Assembly: GCA_030603495.1 (NCBI GenBank)
Contig: JAUVXR010000006.1
Coordinates: 20,124 to 84,123, forward strand
DNA: 64,000 nucleotides
Origin: a bacterium
Lineage (GTDB): Bacteria > Armatimonadota > Zipacnadia > Zipacnadales > Zipacnadaceae
Reading direction: 5' to 3'
A model generated the notes under the pieces. That model saw nothing but the letters and a program-made list of their open reading frames with translations. It made no database searches and was not told where the DNA came from. Shown in pieces: positions 42,308-51,428 of the stretch; positions within the stretch are counted from its first letter, which is position 1; the number at the start of each line of letters is the position of its first letter. Position numbers and translations under genes: made by a program.

Positions 42308-43708
42308 ATGACCAACGGTGCTGTAACGACACACGTCCTGAAGCTGGAACCGGGACAGCATGTACACCTCATCGGCATCGGCGGCGTGTCAATGAGTGCT
42401 CTGGCGCTGGCCCTGCACCACAAGGGGCTTCGCATCACCGGCTCGGACAAGGCCAACTCCGAGACGGCACAACAGCTCCGGACAGCAGGCATCCCCGTAG
42501 CCAAGGGACAGGCCGCGGAGAATATCGGCGGGGCCGATATCATCGTCTACACCACCGCTATCTCCGAGGACAACCCCGAACTGATCGCGGCCCACAACAG
42601 TGGTCAGCCGGTTATCCATCGCTCAGATCTGATTGCCTACCTCCTGGACCAGAAGCAACGAATCGCCGTGGCCGGCACCCACGGTAAGACCACCACGACC
42701 GCAATGATAGGCACGATCTTCCTGGAACTGGGCTACGACCCGACTATCTTTGTGGGCGGCCACTGCCACAACCTCGACAGCAACTTCCGCCTGGGCGAGA
42801 GCGACCATGCCGTATTCGAAGCATGCGAGAGCGACGGCTCCTTCCTGGCTTACGACCGCTGCTCGCAGGTGCTGACGAGCATCGAGACCGACCATCTGGA
42901 CACTCACGGCAGCTTTGACCGTCTCCGCCAGACCTTCGCGGACTTCGTACGGCTGGTTGACCCCCAGGGATTCGTGGCGTATTGGGGTGAGAGCAACGAA
43001 GTGCGCGAGGCCGTCCTGAGCAGCTCCGCGCGGCTCATCTCCTACGGAATTAGCCCGGAGTCGGACGTGACGGCGACTGAGATTGCCATCACGGCGCAGG
43101 GCATAGGCTTCACACCGTTGATTCTCCTCGAGCCGCTGCAGCCGGTCAATTTGCAGGTGTTCGGCCGACACAATGTCCTTAATGCGCTGGGAGCACTGGC
43201 CGCGGCGTGTGGCGCAGGGCTGCCCATGGATGCGGCTGCTAAAGCCCTAGCCAACTTCCAGGGCGTCAGGCGGCGCTTTGAACTACTCGGCCAGGTGAAT
43301 GGCTACTTAATCGTTGACGACTACGCTCACCACCCCACAGAGATTCAGGCAACGCTGGCAACAGCCCGCGAGCACTTCGATACCCGGATCGTGGCGGTAT
43401 TCCAGCCTCATCTGTACAGCCGCACCCGGTACCTAATGGAGGACTTCGCCAATTCGTTCGATGACGCAGACGTGGTCGGGATAACCGACATCTACGCCGC
43501 GCGCGAAGAACCTCGTGACGACGTTAGCGCCCAGGAGCTGTGTGAAAAGATCCATGCCCGGCACCGCGACAAGCAGGTGGTATACCTGCCGACCATTGAC
43601 GAGGCAGTTGCTTTCCTGAGGGAGAACGCTACGCCCAACGACCTTGTCATCACTATCGGCGCCGGTGACATCCGGCAAGCCGCTGAGCAGTTAGCAGCCA
43701 CCGTGTGA
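42308..43708 (+). CDS. murC: UDP-N-acetylmuramate--L-alanine ligase
   Basis: ATP-dependent addition of L-Ala to UDP-MurNAc, the first step of the peptidoglycan stem peptide. 466 residues. N-terminal nucleotide-sugar loop HLIGIGGVSMSALAL, ATP P-loop VAGTHGKTTTTAMIG, VFEACESDGSFL, ITSIETDHLDTHGSF-like segment, VDDYAHHPTEI and QPHLYSRTRYL are all intact. It heads the cell-division group murC-ftsQ-ftsA; murG, ftsW and murB are not adjacent. A short gap with a hairpin separates it from leuA. Confidence 0.96.
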   Translation: MTNGAVTTHVLKLEPGQHVHLIGIGGVSMSALALALHHKGLRITGSDKANSETAQQLRTAGIPVAKGQAAENIGGADIIVYTTAISEDNPELIAAHNSGQPVIHRSDLIAYLLDQKQRIAVAGTHGKTTTTAMIGTIFLELGYDPTIFVGGHCHNLDSNFRLGESDHAVFEACESDGSFLAYDRCSQVLTSIETDHLDTHGSFDRLRQTFADFVRLVDPQGFVAYWGESNEVREAVLSSSARLISYGISPESDVTATEIAITAQGIGFTPLILLEPLQPVNLQVFGRHNVLNALGALAAACGAGLPMDAAAKALANFQGVRRRFELLGQVNGYLIVDDYAHHPTEIQATLATAREHFDTRIVAVFQPHLYSRTRYLMEDFANSFDDADVVGITDIYAAREEPRDDVSAQELCEKIHARHRDKQVVYLPTIDEAVAFLRENATPNDLVITIGAGDIRQAAEQLAATV

Positions 43709-43759
43709 CCAAAAGCAGCCGCAGATACAGTAACGATAGGAACATTCTTAGCAGCAGGG

Positions 43760-44524
43760 GTGTGTCACACAATTCAACGCTTGGCCGGTCGGCAATTAGC
43801 TGGGCGACGCTATCGGGTCGCCAGCGCAGTGAAGCTGGTGGGACTGACCGTAGTCCTGAGCTTCCTCTACGGTCTGGCCTCTTCTCCCTACTTCTCGATC
43901 CGCGAGGTGCATGTGCAAGCCCCCGATGGCATCCTGGCCAAACAGGCCATCGCGCGCATCAACGTGCCCAGCGGCGCCAGCGCCCTGCTCTATCCGGTCC
44001 AGCGCATCGTCGAGGCGCTCGAGCGCTGCCCCCACATAAAGCGGGCGACGGTGGAGCGGGATCTGCCCTCGCGGCTCGTAGTCCGCATCTGGCGGCGCTA
44101 TCCGGTCGCGGCGATACAGACTGACGAACAGTACGCACTGGTGGATGAACAGGGCGTATGTGTACAGGCAAGTGCCTCATTCCCTGAATCACTCGTCCAC
44201 GTCTACGGCCTGCTGCACGGGCCACTGGCACCGGGCAAGCGAATGGGTGAGCCCGAGCTCGCCCTGTTTACCGAGACGCTCAACGTAGTACAAGGCAAGG
44301 CCCTGGCGCAGGGGCTGGTTATGGATTTCACTGACCCTCACCTCATTCAGATTCTTCCCTCTTCCGGCGTGGTAGGCAAACTGGGCAGCGCCGACAACCT
44401 CAAGCGAAAGATGATGATGTTCGTGGCAATAATGGAGCAGTTGGAGGAGAAGGGGAAGCGTCCGGCGTATATTGATGTCAGGATCATGGATCGGCCGGTC
44501 TGGAAGCCGCGCAATAGATCTTAA
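43760..44524 (+). CDS. ftsQ: Cell division protein FtsQ/DivIB
   Basis: 254 residues starting at GTG 43760 (AGCAGGGG just upstream, close). One membrane helix at about 24-46 and then a POTRA domain starting FSIREVHVQAPDGILAKQAI and a beta domain with VERDLPSRLVVRIWRRYPVAAI, LVDEQGVCVQ and VYGLLHGPLAPGKRM. FtsQ links the FtsA/Z ring to the FtsLB/FtsWI septal synthesis complex. Sequence conservation is low as usual for this family; the position between murC and ftsA is the strongest support. Confidence 0.88.
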   Translation: MCHTIQRLAGRQLAGRRYRVASAVKLVGLTVVLSFLYGLASSPYFSIREVHVQAPDGILAKQAIARINVPSGASALLYPVQRIVEALERCPHIKRATVERDLPSRLVVRIWRRYPVAAIQTDEQYALVDEQGVCVQASASFPESLVHVYGLLHGPLAPGKRMGEPELALFTETLNVVQGKALAQGLVMDFTDPHLIQILPSSGVVGKLGSADNLKRKMMMFVAIMEQLEEKGKRPAYIDVRIMDRPVWKPRNRS

Positions 44525-44566
44525 ACAGCCCCAGCCGACGCACTGGTACAACGAGGTTATTCAGCC

Positions 44567-45841
44567 ATGACTGACCACAGCTATGTGGCGGGCGTGGATG
44601 TGGGGACAACCAAGATCTGTACTCTGGTTGCCCAGACCGCCCCGAACGGCCAGCTCGATATTCTGGGCATTGGCGTGCAGCCTGCCAGGGGCCTTAAGCG
44701 AGGCGTGGTTGTTGACCGAGCGGACGCGGTTGCCTCAATCCGCAAGTCGGTAGCCAAGGCCGAGCGGATGGCCGACTTGCCCATCTGGGGGGCCTACGTG
44801 GGCATCACCGGCTCGCATATTCGCTCGCGTAACGTCACTGGGCGAGTGCGAGTAGGGCCCAGCGGCGAGGTAACTGCGGACGATATTGACAAGGTCATCC
44901 AGAGCGCCCGAGACAATGTTAGCCTCGACCCGGACCGCGAGATCATCCACGCGCTGGTGCGCGACTTCGCTATTGATGGTCAATCGGGCGTCAAGCGAGC
45001 CCTGGGCATGCACGGCGCCCGGCTGGCCGCACATGTGCACGTGGTGACCGGCACGACGGGAGCAATGCTGAACCTCAAAGACTCCGTGGAAGATGCTGGA
45101 GTCAAGGTACAGAAGCAGGTGCTGGAACCACTGGCGACCAGCCTGGCGGTGCTCAGTGAGGACGAAAGCAATCTGGGTGTGGTGGTCATTGACATCGGCG
45201 GGGGAACGACGGATGTGGCGGTGTTCGTCGCCGGCGCCATTGCCCATAGTACCGCCATACCGGTCGCAGGCAACCACATCACGCAGGACATCGCTAAGCT
45301 GCTACACATCTCCCATGCCCAGGCCGAAGAGATCAAAAAGCAGTTCGGCACAGCCTTCGCCGATATGGTGAGTGGCGATGAATCGCTTTCGGTCAAGGAG
45401 ATCGGCACCGGCCAGGAAAACCAGGTGCCACGTCGGCTGATCGCTGAGATAATTGAGGCCCGGCTCGAAGAGATCTTCCTGTTGACCGTCGAGGACCTCC
45501 ATCGCTCCGGCATGTATCACACGCTCGCGGGCGGCGTCGTGCTCACCGGCGGCAGTTGTCAGCTCCCGGGCACGACGGAGATGGCCTCGCAGATAATGGA
45601 TGATTTGCCCGTGCGTATCGGCACAGCACGCAGCGTGGGGCGGCTGGCCAGCCAAGTGGCCAGCCCGATATTCGCCACCGGTGTCGGGCTGGTTATGCAT
45701 GCCGCCGCAGAAGGCGCCTACGCCAGCCCAGCCCAGACCCCGACGCAGTTGGCCTGGCTTGAGACAAGCTGGCGGACTGTCAAGGAGTGGTGGAGCCAGA
45801 ATGTCCAACGCCGAATTGCCGCATATTTACCCCGGCGGTAA
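44567..45841 (+). CDS. ftsA: Cell division protein FtsA
   Basis: 424 residues, actin-like. GVDVGTTKICTLVA (phosphate 1), the 1C domain with VGITGSHIRSRNVTG, VVVIDIGGGTTDVAVF (phosphate 2), SIPVAGNHITQDIA-like stretch and GGVVLTGGSCQLPG (adenosine). The C-terminus has an amphipathic basic segment WWSQNVQRRIAAYLPRR suited to membrane binding. It tethers FtsZ filaments. ftsZ, normally next, is missing: an anti-sigma-like gene follows after 172 bases. Confidence 0.95.
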   Translation: MTDHSYVAGVDVGTTKICTLVAQTAPNGQLDILGIGVQPARGLKRGVVVDRADAVASIRKSVAKAERMADLPIWGAYVGITGSHIRSRNVTGRVRVGPSGEVTADDIDKVIQSARDNVSLDPDREIIHALVRDFAIDGQSGVKRALGMHGARLAAHVHVVTGTTGAMLNLKDSVEDAGVKVQKQVLEPLATSLAVLSEDESNLGVVVIDIGGGTTDVAVFVAGAIAHSTAIPVAGNHITQDIAKLLHISHAQAEEIKKQFGTAFADMVSGDESLSVKEIGTGQENQVPRRLIAEIIEARLEEIFLLTVEDLHRSGMYHTLAGGVVLTGGSCQLPGTTEMASQIMDDLPVRIGTARSVGRLASQVASPIFATGVGLVMHAAAEGAYASPAQTPTQLAWLETSWRTVKEWWSQNVQRRIAAYLPRR

Positions 45842-46013
45842 CACCGCTCACCTCCTCTCCATCAAGATTTCCTCATCATTTGGCCAACTATGAGAAACTT
45901 CCACCACGCACGAGTGTCTATATGGTTGACTTGAGGAACGCCCCTTGCCGCCATGCTCACAGGGAGCGGTTGCTGGTGAGGGATTCCTAAGAACTTTGGC
46001 AGGTTACAAAGCG

Positions 46014-47219
46014 ATGGCAGGCTGTCCGGGACCAGAGACAATTCAGGCGTACGTTGACCGCCAGATGACCGGAGTAGAGGCGGCCTTGGTCGCCGCCCAC
46101 CTCCAGTTGTGTCCTTGCTGCCGCAGGATCCACGATTGGCTGCTCTTCATCTCCCAAACCCTGTCGGCTCGCACCCAGCCAGTGGCACCCGAGAGGCTTC
46201 AGGCCTCGATTCGCCAAGCGATTGACTCCGCCAAGCCCATCCCGCGCATATCCTGCAAGCGGGCCGCTGACCTGATATGCTCATATGTAGATGGCGAACT
46301 GGCGTCTGCCGAGGAATTGCTCCTGTGGCGGCACGTCTTCACCTGCGCGCAGTGCTACCTGGAGCTCAAGCAAACCGAGGAGATTGCCGGGGCGCTGCGC
46401 CGACAAGCTGCGCCCGTACTGACGCCCGACGGTCTGCCCCAGCGCGTCTACCGCGCCGTGGAGGCGGAAAGGACCCACCAGGAAATCAGCGCGATTCGGC
46501 CACAGCGGTGGCCAATCTCGTGGCGCAAGACCGCCGCTGCTGGCGCAGGCCTGGCCGCCGCGGCGGCTTTGGTCGTAGGCCTGCTGCTTGGGCCGCAGCC
46601 CCCCGGCTTGGACGAGTCGGAGTTCGCCGAAGTGCCACCCGTGGTACCAGTGACTGAGCCAGCCGTCGAGCCGATCCAGCCTGAGGTAGCCGTCGTCGAA
46701 CAGCCCGAGATTGCCGGGCCCCAGGCTCCCACAGCAAAGCCTGTAGTCAGGCCACGCCGCACCACACGTTCACGGTCCGCAGCAGCAGTGAGAGCTACCA
46801 AACCCAAGCCGCTACCCGACAACGCCGAAGTGGCTACCGACAGACCGGAGCCATCGGTACGCGAGGAGGGCACGACCGTAGTTGCCGTCGGCCCTGTGCC
46901 GGTTCCGTCCCCACGTCACCCCGAACCGCCAGCCATTTCCGATCCAGGTCATAGCCCGGGCGGTCCTGAGCTCGTCGCAGTGTCACCGAACACGCGACCG
47001 ACCGCACCGGTTACACCGACGACAAGCCCAGGAGAAGGTCCCCGCCTAGCGCTGGTGAGATATACGCCGGTTGCGAGTAGCAGCGAGACGCTGTACAGCA
47101 GTTCAGGTGGCGTTGCCGAAAGCGCCCTAAGTGCGGCTGCTCGCGAGATTAACAAACACGCTGATTTCAACCAGAGATACGCAGCGCGTCCCAACATTGA
47201 GCTGAAGAAGCCGTGGTGA
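46014..47219 (+). CDS. Anti-sigma-factor-like protein with two zf-HC2 motifs
   Basis: 401 residues from ATG 46014. Two zinc-finger-like segments: at about 12-40 (ETIQAYVDRQMTGVEAALVA then HLQLCPCC) and 82-125 (CKRAADLICSYVDGELAS, then HVFTCAQC), resembling the H-X3-C-X2-C class. One membrane helix at about 180-200, then a Pro/Val/Glu-rich extracytoplasmic region without fold. Single-pass anti-sigma factors have this layout, but two tandem fingers are unusual and no ECF sigma gene is adjacent. It could instead regulate by protein contact. Confidence 0.7.
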   Translation: MAGCPGPETIQAYVDRQMTGVEAALVAAHLQLCPCCRRIHDWLLFISQTLSARTQPVAPERLQASIRQAIDSAKPIPRISCKRAADLICSYVDGELASAEELLLWRHVFTCAQCYLELKQTEEIAGALRRQAAPVLTPDGLPQRVYRAVEAERTHQEISAIRPQRWPISWRKTAAAGAGLAAAAALVVGLLLGPQPPGLDESEFAEVPPVVPVTEPAVEPIQPEVAVVEQPEIAGPQAPTAKPVVRPRRTTRSRSAAAVRATKPKPLPDNAEVATDRPEPSVREEGTTVVAVGPVPVPSPRHPEPPAISDPGHSPGGPELVAVSPNTRPTAPVTPTTSPGEGPRLALVRYTPVASSSETLYSSSGGVAESALSAAAREINKHADFNQRYAARPNIELKKPW

Positions 47220-47326
47220 TTGGGTAGCGTATTGCCCCTCGATTCTATCCCCTGAGACGAGCTTGACTTTCCTGTCACCTCGAAAGCTACTTGTGGCGAT
47301 TGTCCACCACGGGTACCGCTTTGCCC

Positions 47327-47568
47327 TCACTCGAGCAGCTTGACGGTGAGCCGAAACAGAATCTCCTCTGCTAGTTCACGCCCTATCTGGCCACGGATTG
47401 CCTCGAGCGGTCGGGAGCCGTCATATCCATACTGCACGAGGCCAGCCGCTGGGCCTGAAGCTCCAGGATCTCCTCCCGGCGCAGCTCTTCAGCTTCATAG
47501 AACGGGCATTGCTTCGATATCTGCGACAGGAAAGTCGCCTCCTCGCACGTCGAGAATATACTGCGAAC
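47327..47568 (-). pseudogene. Probable decayed reading frame behind the M20 peptidase
   Basis: Minus strand. Right after the M20 stop codon, the same frame continues (CEEATFLSQISKQCPFYEAE, then LRREEILELQAQRLA). Around 47440 the protein-like reading shifts by one base to GLVQYGYDGSRPLEAIRGQI and ends in LAEEILFRLTVKLLE at 47327. No start codon with a ribosome binding site exists. It looks like a small helical protein broken by a one-base shift. Alternatively it is noise. The rest of 47220-47326 shows nothing. Confidence 0.3.
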
Positions 47569-48849
47569 TCAGTCTGCTGACAAAGTGCGGCGCAGATACA
47601 AGGCTAGAGCCTTCGCATAGTCGAGCACCGTCTGGACATCCACGTGCTCGCGCGGGCCGTGCGCCTGGCCCGGTTCTCCCGGGGCAAAGTTAACGGTATC
47701 CATGCCCACCAGCGCCTGAAGATACGCCGACTCAGTCCAGGCGTTCATCTGCTCCACAGCCAGGGCCGTCCCCGCAACATCTTGGTACGCTTGCACCAGC
47801 TCCCTTGCCAAGGGCAAAGTCAGGGGCTGGGTGAAGGGGATTAGATCCTTGACCCAGCTCACCTCCGGCGGGTGCTCAGCCAGCCACTCATCGTTCTCAC
47901 AAGCTTGCGCCACCTTCGCCTCGAAGACACGGCGCAGCAACGTGCCGTTCCACCATTCGCCGGCCTCGCGCGAGGCAATAGCCTCTTCGGTGGGATAAAC
48001 GATGTTCAGCGACATACGCGCCCAGCCCGGGATCACCGAGGGGAGATTGCCGGATTCGAATATGCCGATGTTAACCAGACAATCGGGATACTTCTCGCCC
48101 AGTTCGGCGGCAAACTCGTCAATCTCCGCCTTGACGACCAGGGCTTTCTCCAACGCCGAGACCCCGTTGCCATAGGCGGCATGGCCTTCCTGTCCCGGCA
48201 CGAAAACGTCGGCGGTCAGACAGCCGTAGCAGCCAGTGGTAATGGCCCCAGCCGAACCGTCGGCGACGATCGCCAGGTCGCCGGTGTAGCCGGCGTCAAT
48301 GCAGGCCAGCGTGCCTGCACCGCTGCCGTTGGCCTCCTCGTCAATGGTGCTGTGAAAGATTATCTTGCCCCTAAGCGCAGCGCCGCTGTCCAGCAGCGAC
48401 TTGATCGCGCCATAGATGGTGGCCAGGCCGGCTTTGTCATCGCTGGCACCCCGGCCCCAGAGTTTGCCGTCGCGGACCTCGCCGCTGAACGGCTCTATCT
48501 CCATATTATCCGCGCCGACCGTGTCCATGTGAGCGTTAAGCACGATGCAGGGGCCCTCGCCCCCGAACTCAAACTCCGAGACGATCACGGGCCGCCCCTC
48601 GAACTCACGGCCCTCCGGCCCAATTACGCCACTGCGCTCGAAGATATCCTGCGGGACCTCCAGCCAGGTGATGCGCGTGGCCATCGGCTCCAGCTTTGCC
48701 GCCAGGTACTACTGTCCCTTTTCCTCTCCGCCCGGCGCGGCGTCGCCAGCATACGGGTTGACGGTGTTGATGCGCACCAACTCCTGGAGCAGGCTGATGA
48801 CTTCGTCGCTATTATGGTCAACGGCCTTCAGCACATCAGCTTCCGACAT
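47569..48849 (-). pseudogene. M20 (ArgE/DapE/CPG2-like) peptidase interrupted by an in-frame amber codon
   Basis: About 425 residues from ATG 48849 (AAGGAAG eight bases upstream). The first 45 codons encode the family N-terminus (LKAVDHNSDEVISLLQELVR, then TVNPYAGDAAPGGEEKGQ). TAG at 48709-48711 interrupts, and the same frame continues YLAAKLEPMATRITWLEVPQ to the normal end. Metal and catalytic residues are intact: NAHMDTVGAD, RGASDDKAG, DEEANGSG and the final AHGPREH. A single C-to-T change from CAG would explain it. It is either a recent nonsense mutation, a read error or read-through; TAG is a common normal stop here. An ATG at 48684 could allow a shortened product without the first strands. 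Confidence 0.75.
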
Positions 48850-49014
48850 GTTCAGCTTCCTTTCTGCTGCGAAGTTGTCTAAGCCCTTTCGAGCGGCGGG
48901 AGACAATCTCCTCCTGAACTACTGCTCAGGAGGAGATTGCTCTAGCAAGCGCGAACTGACTCTCCGCCAGGAATTCGCCGAGTTTACGCCAACCGCAGGC
49001 AGACGGAGAGCGAA

Positions 49015-50016
49015 ATGTTCGATATCATCACGGTGGGCAGCGCCACCGAAGACGTATTCGTCAACCTGGACGACACCCAGATCGTGGGCTTCGAAGACAA
49101 AGACCACAAGGTCGAGTATCTTGCGCTTCGCTATGGTGCAAAGATCAGCGTGGACGGCATTACGCTTGACACCGGCGGAGGCGCCGTAAACACGGCCGCT
49201 ACCTTCGCAGCGATGGGGCTGGAGACCGCGGTCTTGTCCAAGATCGGCCGCGATGTAACGGGCAAGCACATTATCCAGTCGCTGGCGAAATGTAGCGTGG
49301 ACACCTCACTACTCATCGAGTCTGATGAGCATCCCAGCGGCTACTCGGTGATCATCACTGGATTTACGGGCGATCGGACGATTCTGGTCTACCGCGGAGC
49401 GGCGACCGATCTCTGTAAGCAGGATATTCCCTGGGAGCAGCTCGCGCAGGCGGGCTGGCTCTACACCGGCTCGATGCAGGGGCCCAGCGCGGCGATGTTC
49501 GAGAGACTGGCTATCTTCGCAGGCGAGCATAACGTGAAGGTGGCCATCAATCCCGGCTCTACGCAGCTCAAGTCGGGTATGGCGGGACTTGCCGACGTCT
49601 TCGCCTGCACCACAGCAGTCTTCCTCAACCGCGCTGAGGCGTACGAGCTAACCGGGGTCGCGCCCCAGCGTGGCCCGACCGACGAACGCCGGATGCTGCG
49701 TATGCTCCACGGGGCCGGCTGCCAAAATGTAGTCATAACCGTTGGCGGGGAAGGTTCGTGGGGCTACGACGGCCGCTCCTTCTACACCATACCGGCATAC
49801 CCGACCGAGGTGACCTCCACGGTAGGAGCAGGCGATGCCTACGCCGCTGGCTGTGTAGCTGGCCTACACAAGGGCCTCTCACTCAATGCCGCTATGCGCA
49901 TCGGCGCTGCTAACGCTGCTTCGGTAGTGAGCAAGTTCGGGGCCAAGGAAGGCATTCTGACCTGGTCGGCGGCGCAGGAATTTGTCGCGGTGCACCGGGG
50001 AGGTTCCGCGCAATAG
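49015..50016 (+). CDS. PfkB-family carbohydrate/nucleoside kinase
   Basis: 333 residues of the ribokinase family. GSATEDVFVNLDD and DTGGGAVNTAATFAAMGLE at the N-terminus, substrate lid strands between, and the catalytic signature TSTVGAGDAYAAGCVAG (Asp as base) near the C-terminus. It phosphorylates a sugar or related alcohol with ATP. The substrate is not readable; adenosine-kinase-like and sugar-kinase readings are both possible. Start ATG 49015 follows GAGAGCG. It is divergent from the M20 gene. Confidence 0.9.
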   Translation: MFDIITVGSATEDVFVNLDDTQIVGFEDKDHKVEYLALRYGAKISVDGITLDTGGGAVNTAATFAAMGLETAVLSKIGRDVTGKHIIQSLAKCSVDTSLLIESDEHPSGYSVIITGFTGDRTILVYRGAATDLCKQDIPWEQLAQAGWLYTGSMQGPSAAMFERLAIFAGEHNVKVAINPGSTQLKSGMAGLADVFACTTAVFLNRAEAYELTGVAPQRGPTDERRMLRMLHGAGCQNVVITVGGEGSWGYDGRSFYTIPAYPTEVTSTVGAGDAYAAGCVAGLHKGLSLNAAMRIGAANAASVVSKFGAKEGILTWSAAQEFVAVHRGGSAQ

Positions 50017-50072
50017 TCGGCAAGTCCCAGGAGCTACTCGAGGAACTACAATACCAATCGGAGTGATCTGCA

Positions 50073-50552
50073 ATGGCGAGACTGCTGGTAACATACTACA
50101 GCCGCACCGGCAACACCGAGAAGATGGCGAAGCTGGTCGCCGAAGGCGCCAGCGAGGTGGAAGGGGTTCAGGTTGACGTGTGCCCCGTCACAGACCTCAG
50201 TCCCGACGACTTGCTCCCTTACGACGGCATCGTGATGGGCTCTCCCGTCTACTATGGCACGATGGCCGCGGAGGTCAAACTGCTCATAGACGCCAGCGTG
50301 GTTCATCACGGAAAACTGGACGGAAAAGTCGCTGGCGCGTTCGCTTCCTCGGGTGGACCCGGCGGGGGTAACGAGACAACCGTCATTGACATCCTCAAAG
50401 CACTGCTGATTCACGGGATGATCGTCGGGGGCGACCCTGCGGGCGATCACTACGGACCCATCGCGGTGGGCGCACCGGATGAGCGTTCGGCCAAAGAGTG
50501 CCGACGAATGGGCCGCCGCGTGGCGGAGCTGACCGCCCAGCTCTTTGCCTGA
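50073..50552 (+). CDS. Flavodoxin/WrbA-like NAD(P)H oxidoreductase
   Basis: 159 residues. FMN phosphate loop VTYYSRTGNTEKMAKLVAEG, then DGIVMGSPVYYGTMAAEVKLLID and AGAFASSGGPGGGNETT, as in NAD(P)H:quinone oxidoreductases and flavodoxin-like proteins. It would carry out two-electron quinone reduction or act as electron carrier. 56 bases after the pfkB gene, possibly co-transcribed. Complete and normal in length. Confidence 0.88.
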   Translation: MARLLVTYYSRTGNTEKMAKLVAEGASEVEGVQVDVCPVTDLSPDDLLPYDGIVMGSPVYYGTMAAEVKLLIDASVVHHGKLDGKVAGAFASSGGPGGGNETTVIDILKALLIHGMIVGGDPAGDHYGPIAVGAPDERSAKECRRMGRRVAELTAQLFA

Positions 50553-50603
50553 GCAGCTTGGGCAACTGGCAGGGGGAGACTTGCCGGATGAAGTGGTTCA
50601 GCC

Positions 50604-50901
50604 ATGCTTGAGCCCGGCCAGATCAACCTGATTTTTGCCTTGAGTTTGCTGCTGGCGGCGGGCTTTGCCGCGGCGCGCCTCGCCAATGTACCAACAGGTT
50701 CCGGGCACAGTGACCTACCGAGCCGTGGCCGCCGAATCACGCGTACACGAGATACTCCAGGCCGCCGCTCATCACGATGTTATCGTGATTGCCGTCGGTG
50801 CCGAACGGCGCGGGCTGCGCAGAGTCTTCTTCGGATCCCTCGCCGAGGATATCGCCCTTCGCAGCCCCATCCCCATCCTGCTGGTCAGCGGGCAGACTTA
50901 A
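50604..50901 (+). pseudogene. Cation:proton antiporter remnant with most of the gene deleted
   Basis: Starts like a CPA-type Na+/H+ antiporter (ATG 50604: INLIFALSLLLAAGFAAARLAN). After 28 codons the meaningful frame changes (junction near 50688). It continues QQVPGTVTYRAVAAESRVHE, then DVIVIAVGAERRG and FFGSLAEDIALRSPIPILLV, the end of a universal-stress-protein domain that closes many such antiporters. All other membrane helices, about a thousand bases or more, are missing. Read as an internal deletion. An independent short USP-like gene from 50665 (TTG) is a weaker alternative. Confidence 0.7.
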
Positions 50902-50983
50902 CCACCACCCCACTCCTTACCCGTCTGAGTCTCTACTCCCGCCCAGCCGCGCCCAGAGCCGTAGCCTCCTACAACGAGCCAAT

Positions 50984-51281
50984 CTACGCCGCCCGTAAAG
51001 CCCGGCTGAAGATCATGACCTCGTCCATGAGCCCGTCATAGTATGACTGGAATCTAGCCGGAGCAATTCCCAAGCACACCGGTTGCTGCTTCTCAAGCGG
51101 CACCACGTGGCGATTGTGCACCGCGCATCACCGCATCGCCCCGATGCGATGCGTCACATCAGTGGTCTGAGCGTAGCGCCCGTACACCACCAGGTCCGCA
51201 CCCAGTTCCCGCTCCCACGGCGGCCACCAGCATGCACAGCCCCCCCAGCCTCGCAATCATCCGCACCCTCGCATATCTCAT
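50984..51281 (-). pseudogene. Remnant of a secreted LamG-type protein
   Basis: Minus strand. ATG 51281 with GGGGGAGAG upstream opens a signal peptide (RMIARLGGLCMLVAAVGAG). The frame is soon lost; a second frame reads ERELGADLVVYGRYAQTTDV; a third, from 51126, reads VCLGIAPARFQSYYDGLMDE and VMIFSRALRAA, the typical last strand of a LamG/concanavalin-like domain, and stops at 50984. Three frames and a missing middle mark decay. The stretch 51282-51428 up to the kinase shows nothing further, and 50902-50983 looks like non-coding remnant. Confidence 0.6.
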
Positions 51282-51428
51282 TCTGCTCTCCCCCTTCGGG
51301 AAGTACGACACAGATAGCCATAGATTCGCAGCGGCCGGGACAGAGTCCTCTCCCGGTTCACTCCCGGAGAGGCAGACTACGCTCTTTCTTGAACCCCGGG
51401 GCCATTGGTTTCTATCCGAACAGCTTTC

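Noticed and set aside
43705..44124. 139-codon plus-strand reading frame overlapping ftsQ
   Set aside because: Other frame of ftsQ, with no family similarity; ftsQ fits context and motifs.
47340..47693. 117-codon plus-strand reading frame
   Set aside because: Lies antisense to the M20 gene end, with low-complexity, shadow-type sequence.
48709..48711. TAG reassigned as a sense codon throughout the genome
   Set aside because: TAG ends panC, nadC, rph and other genes in this window normally.
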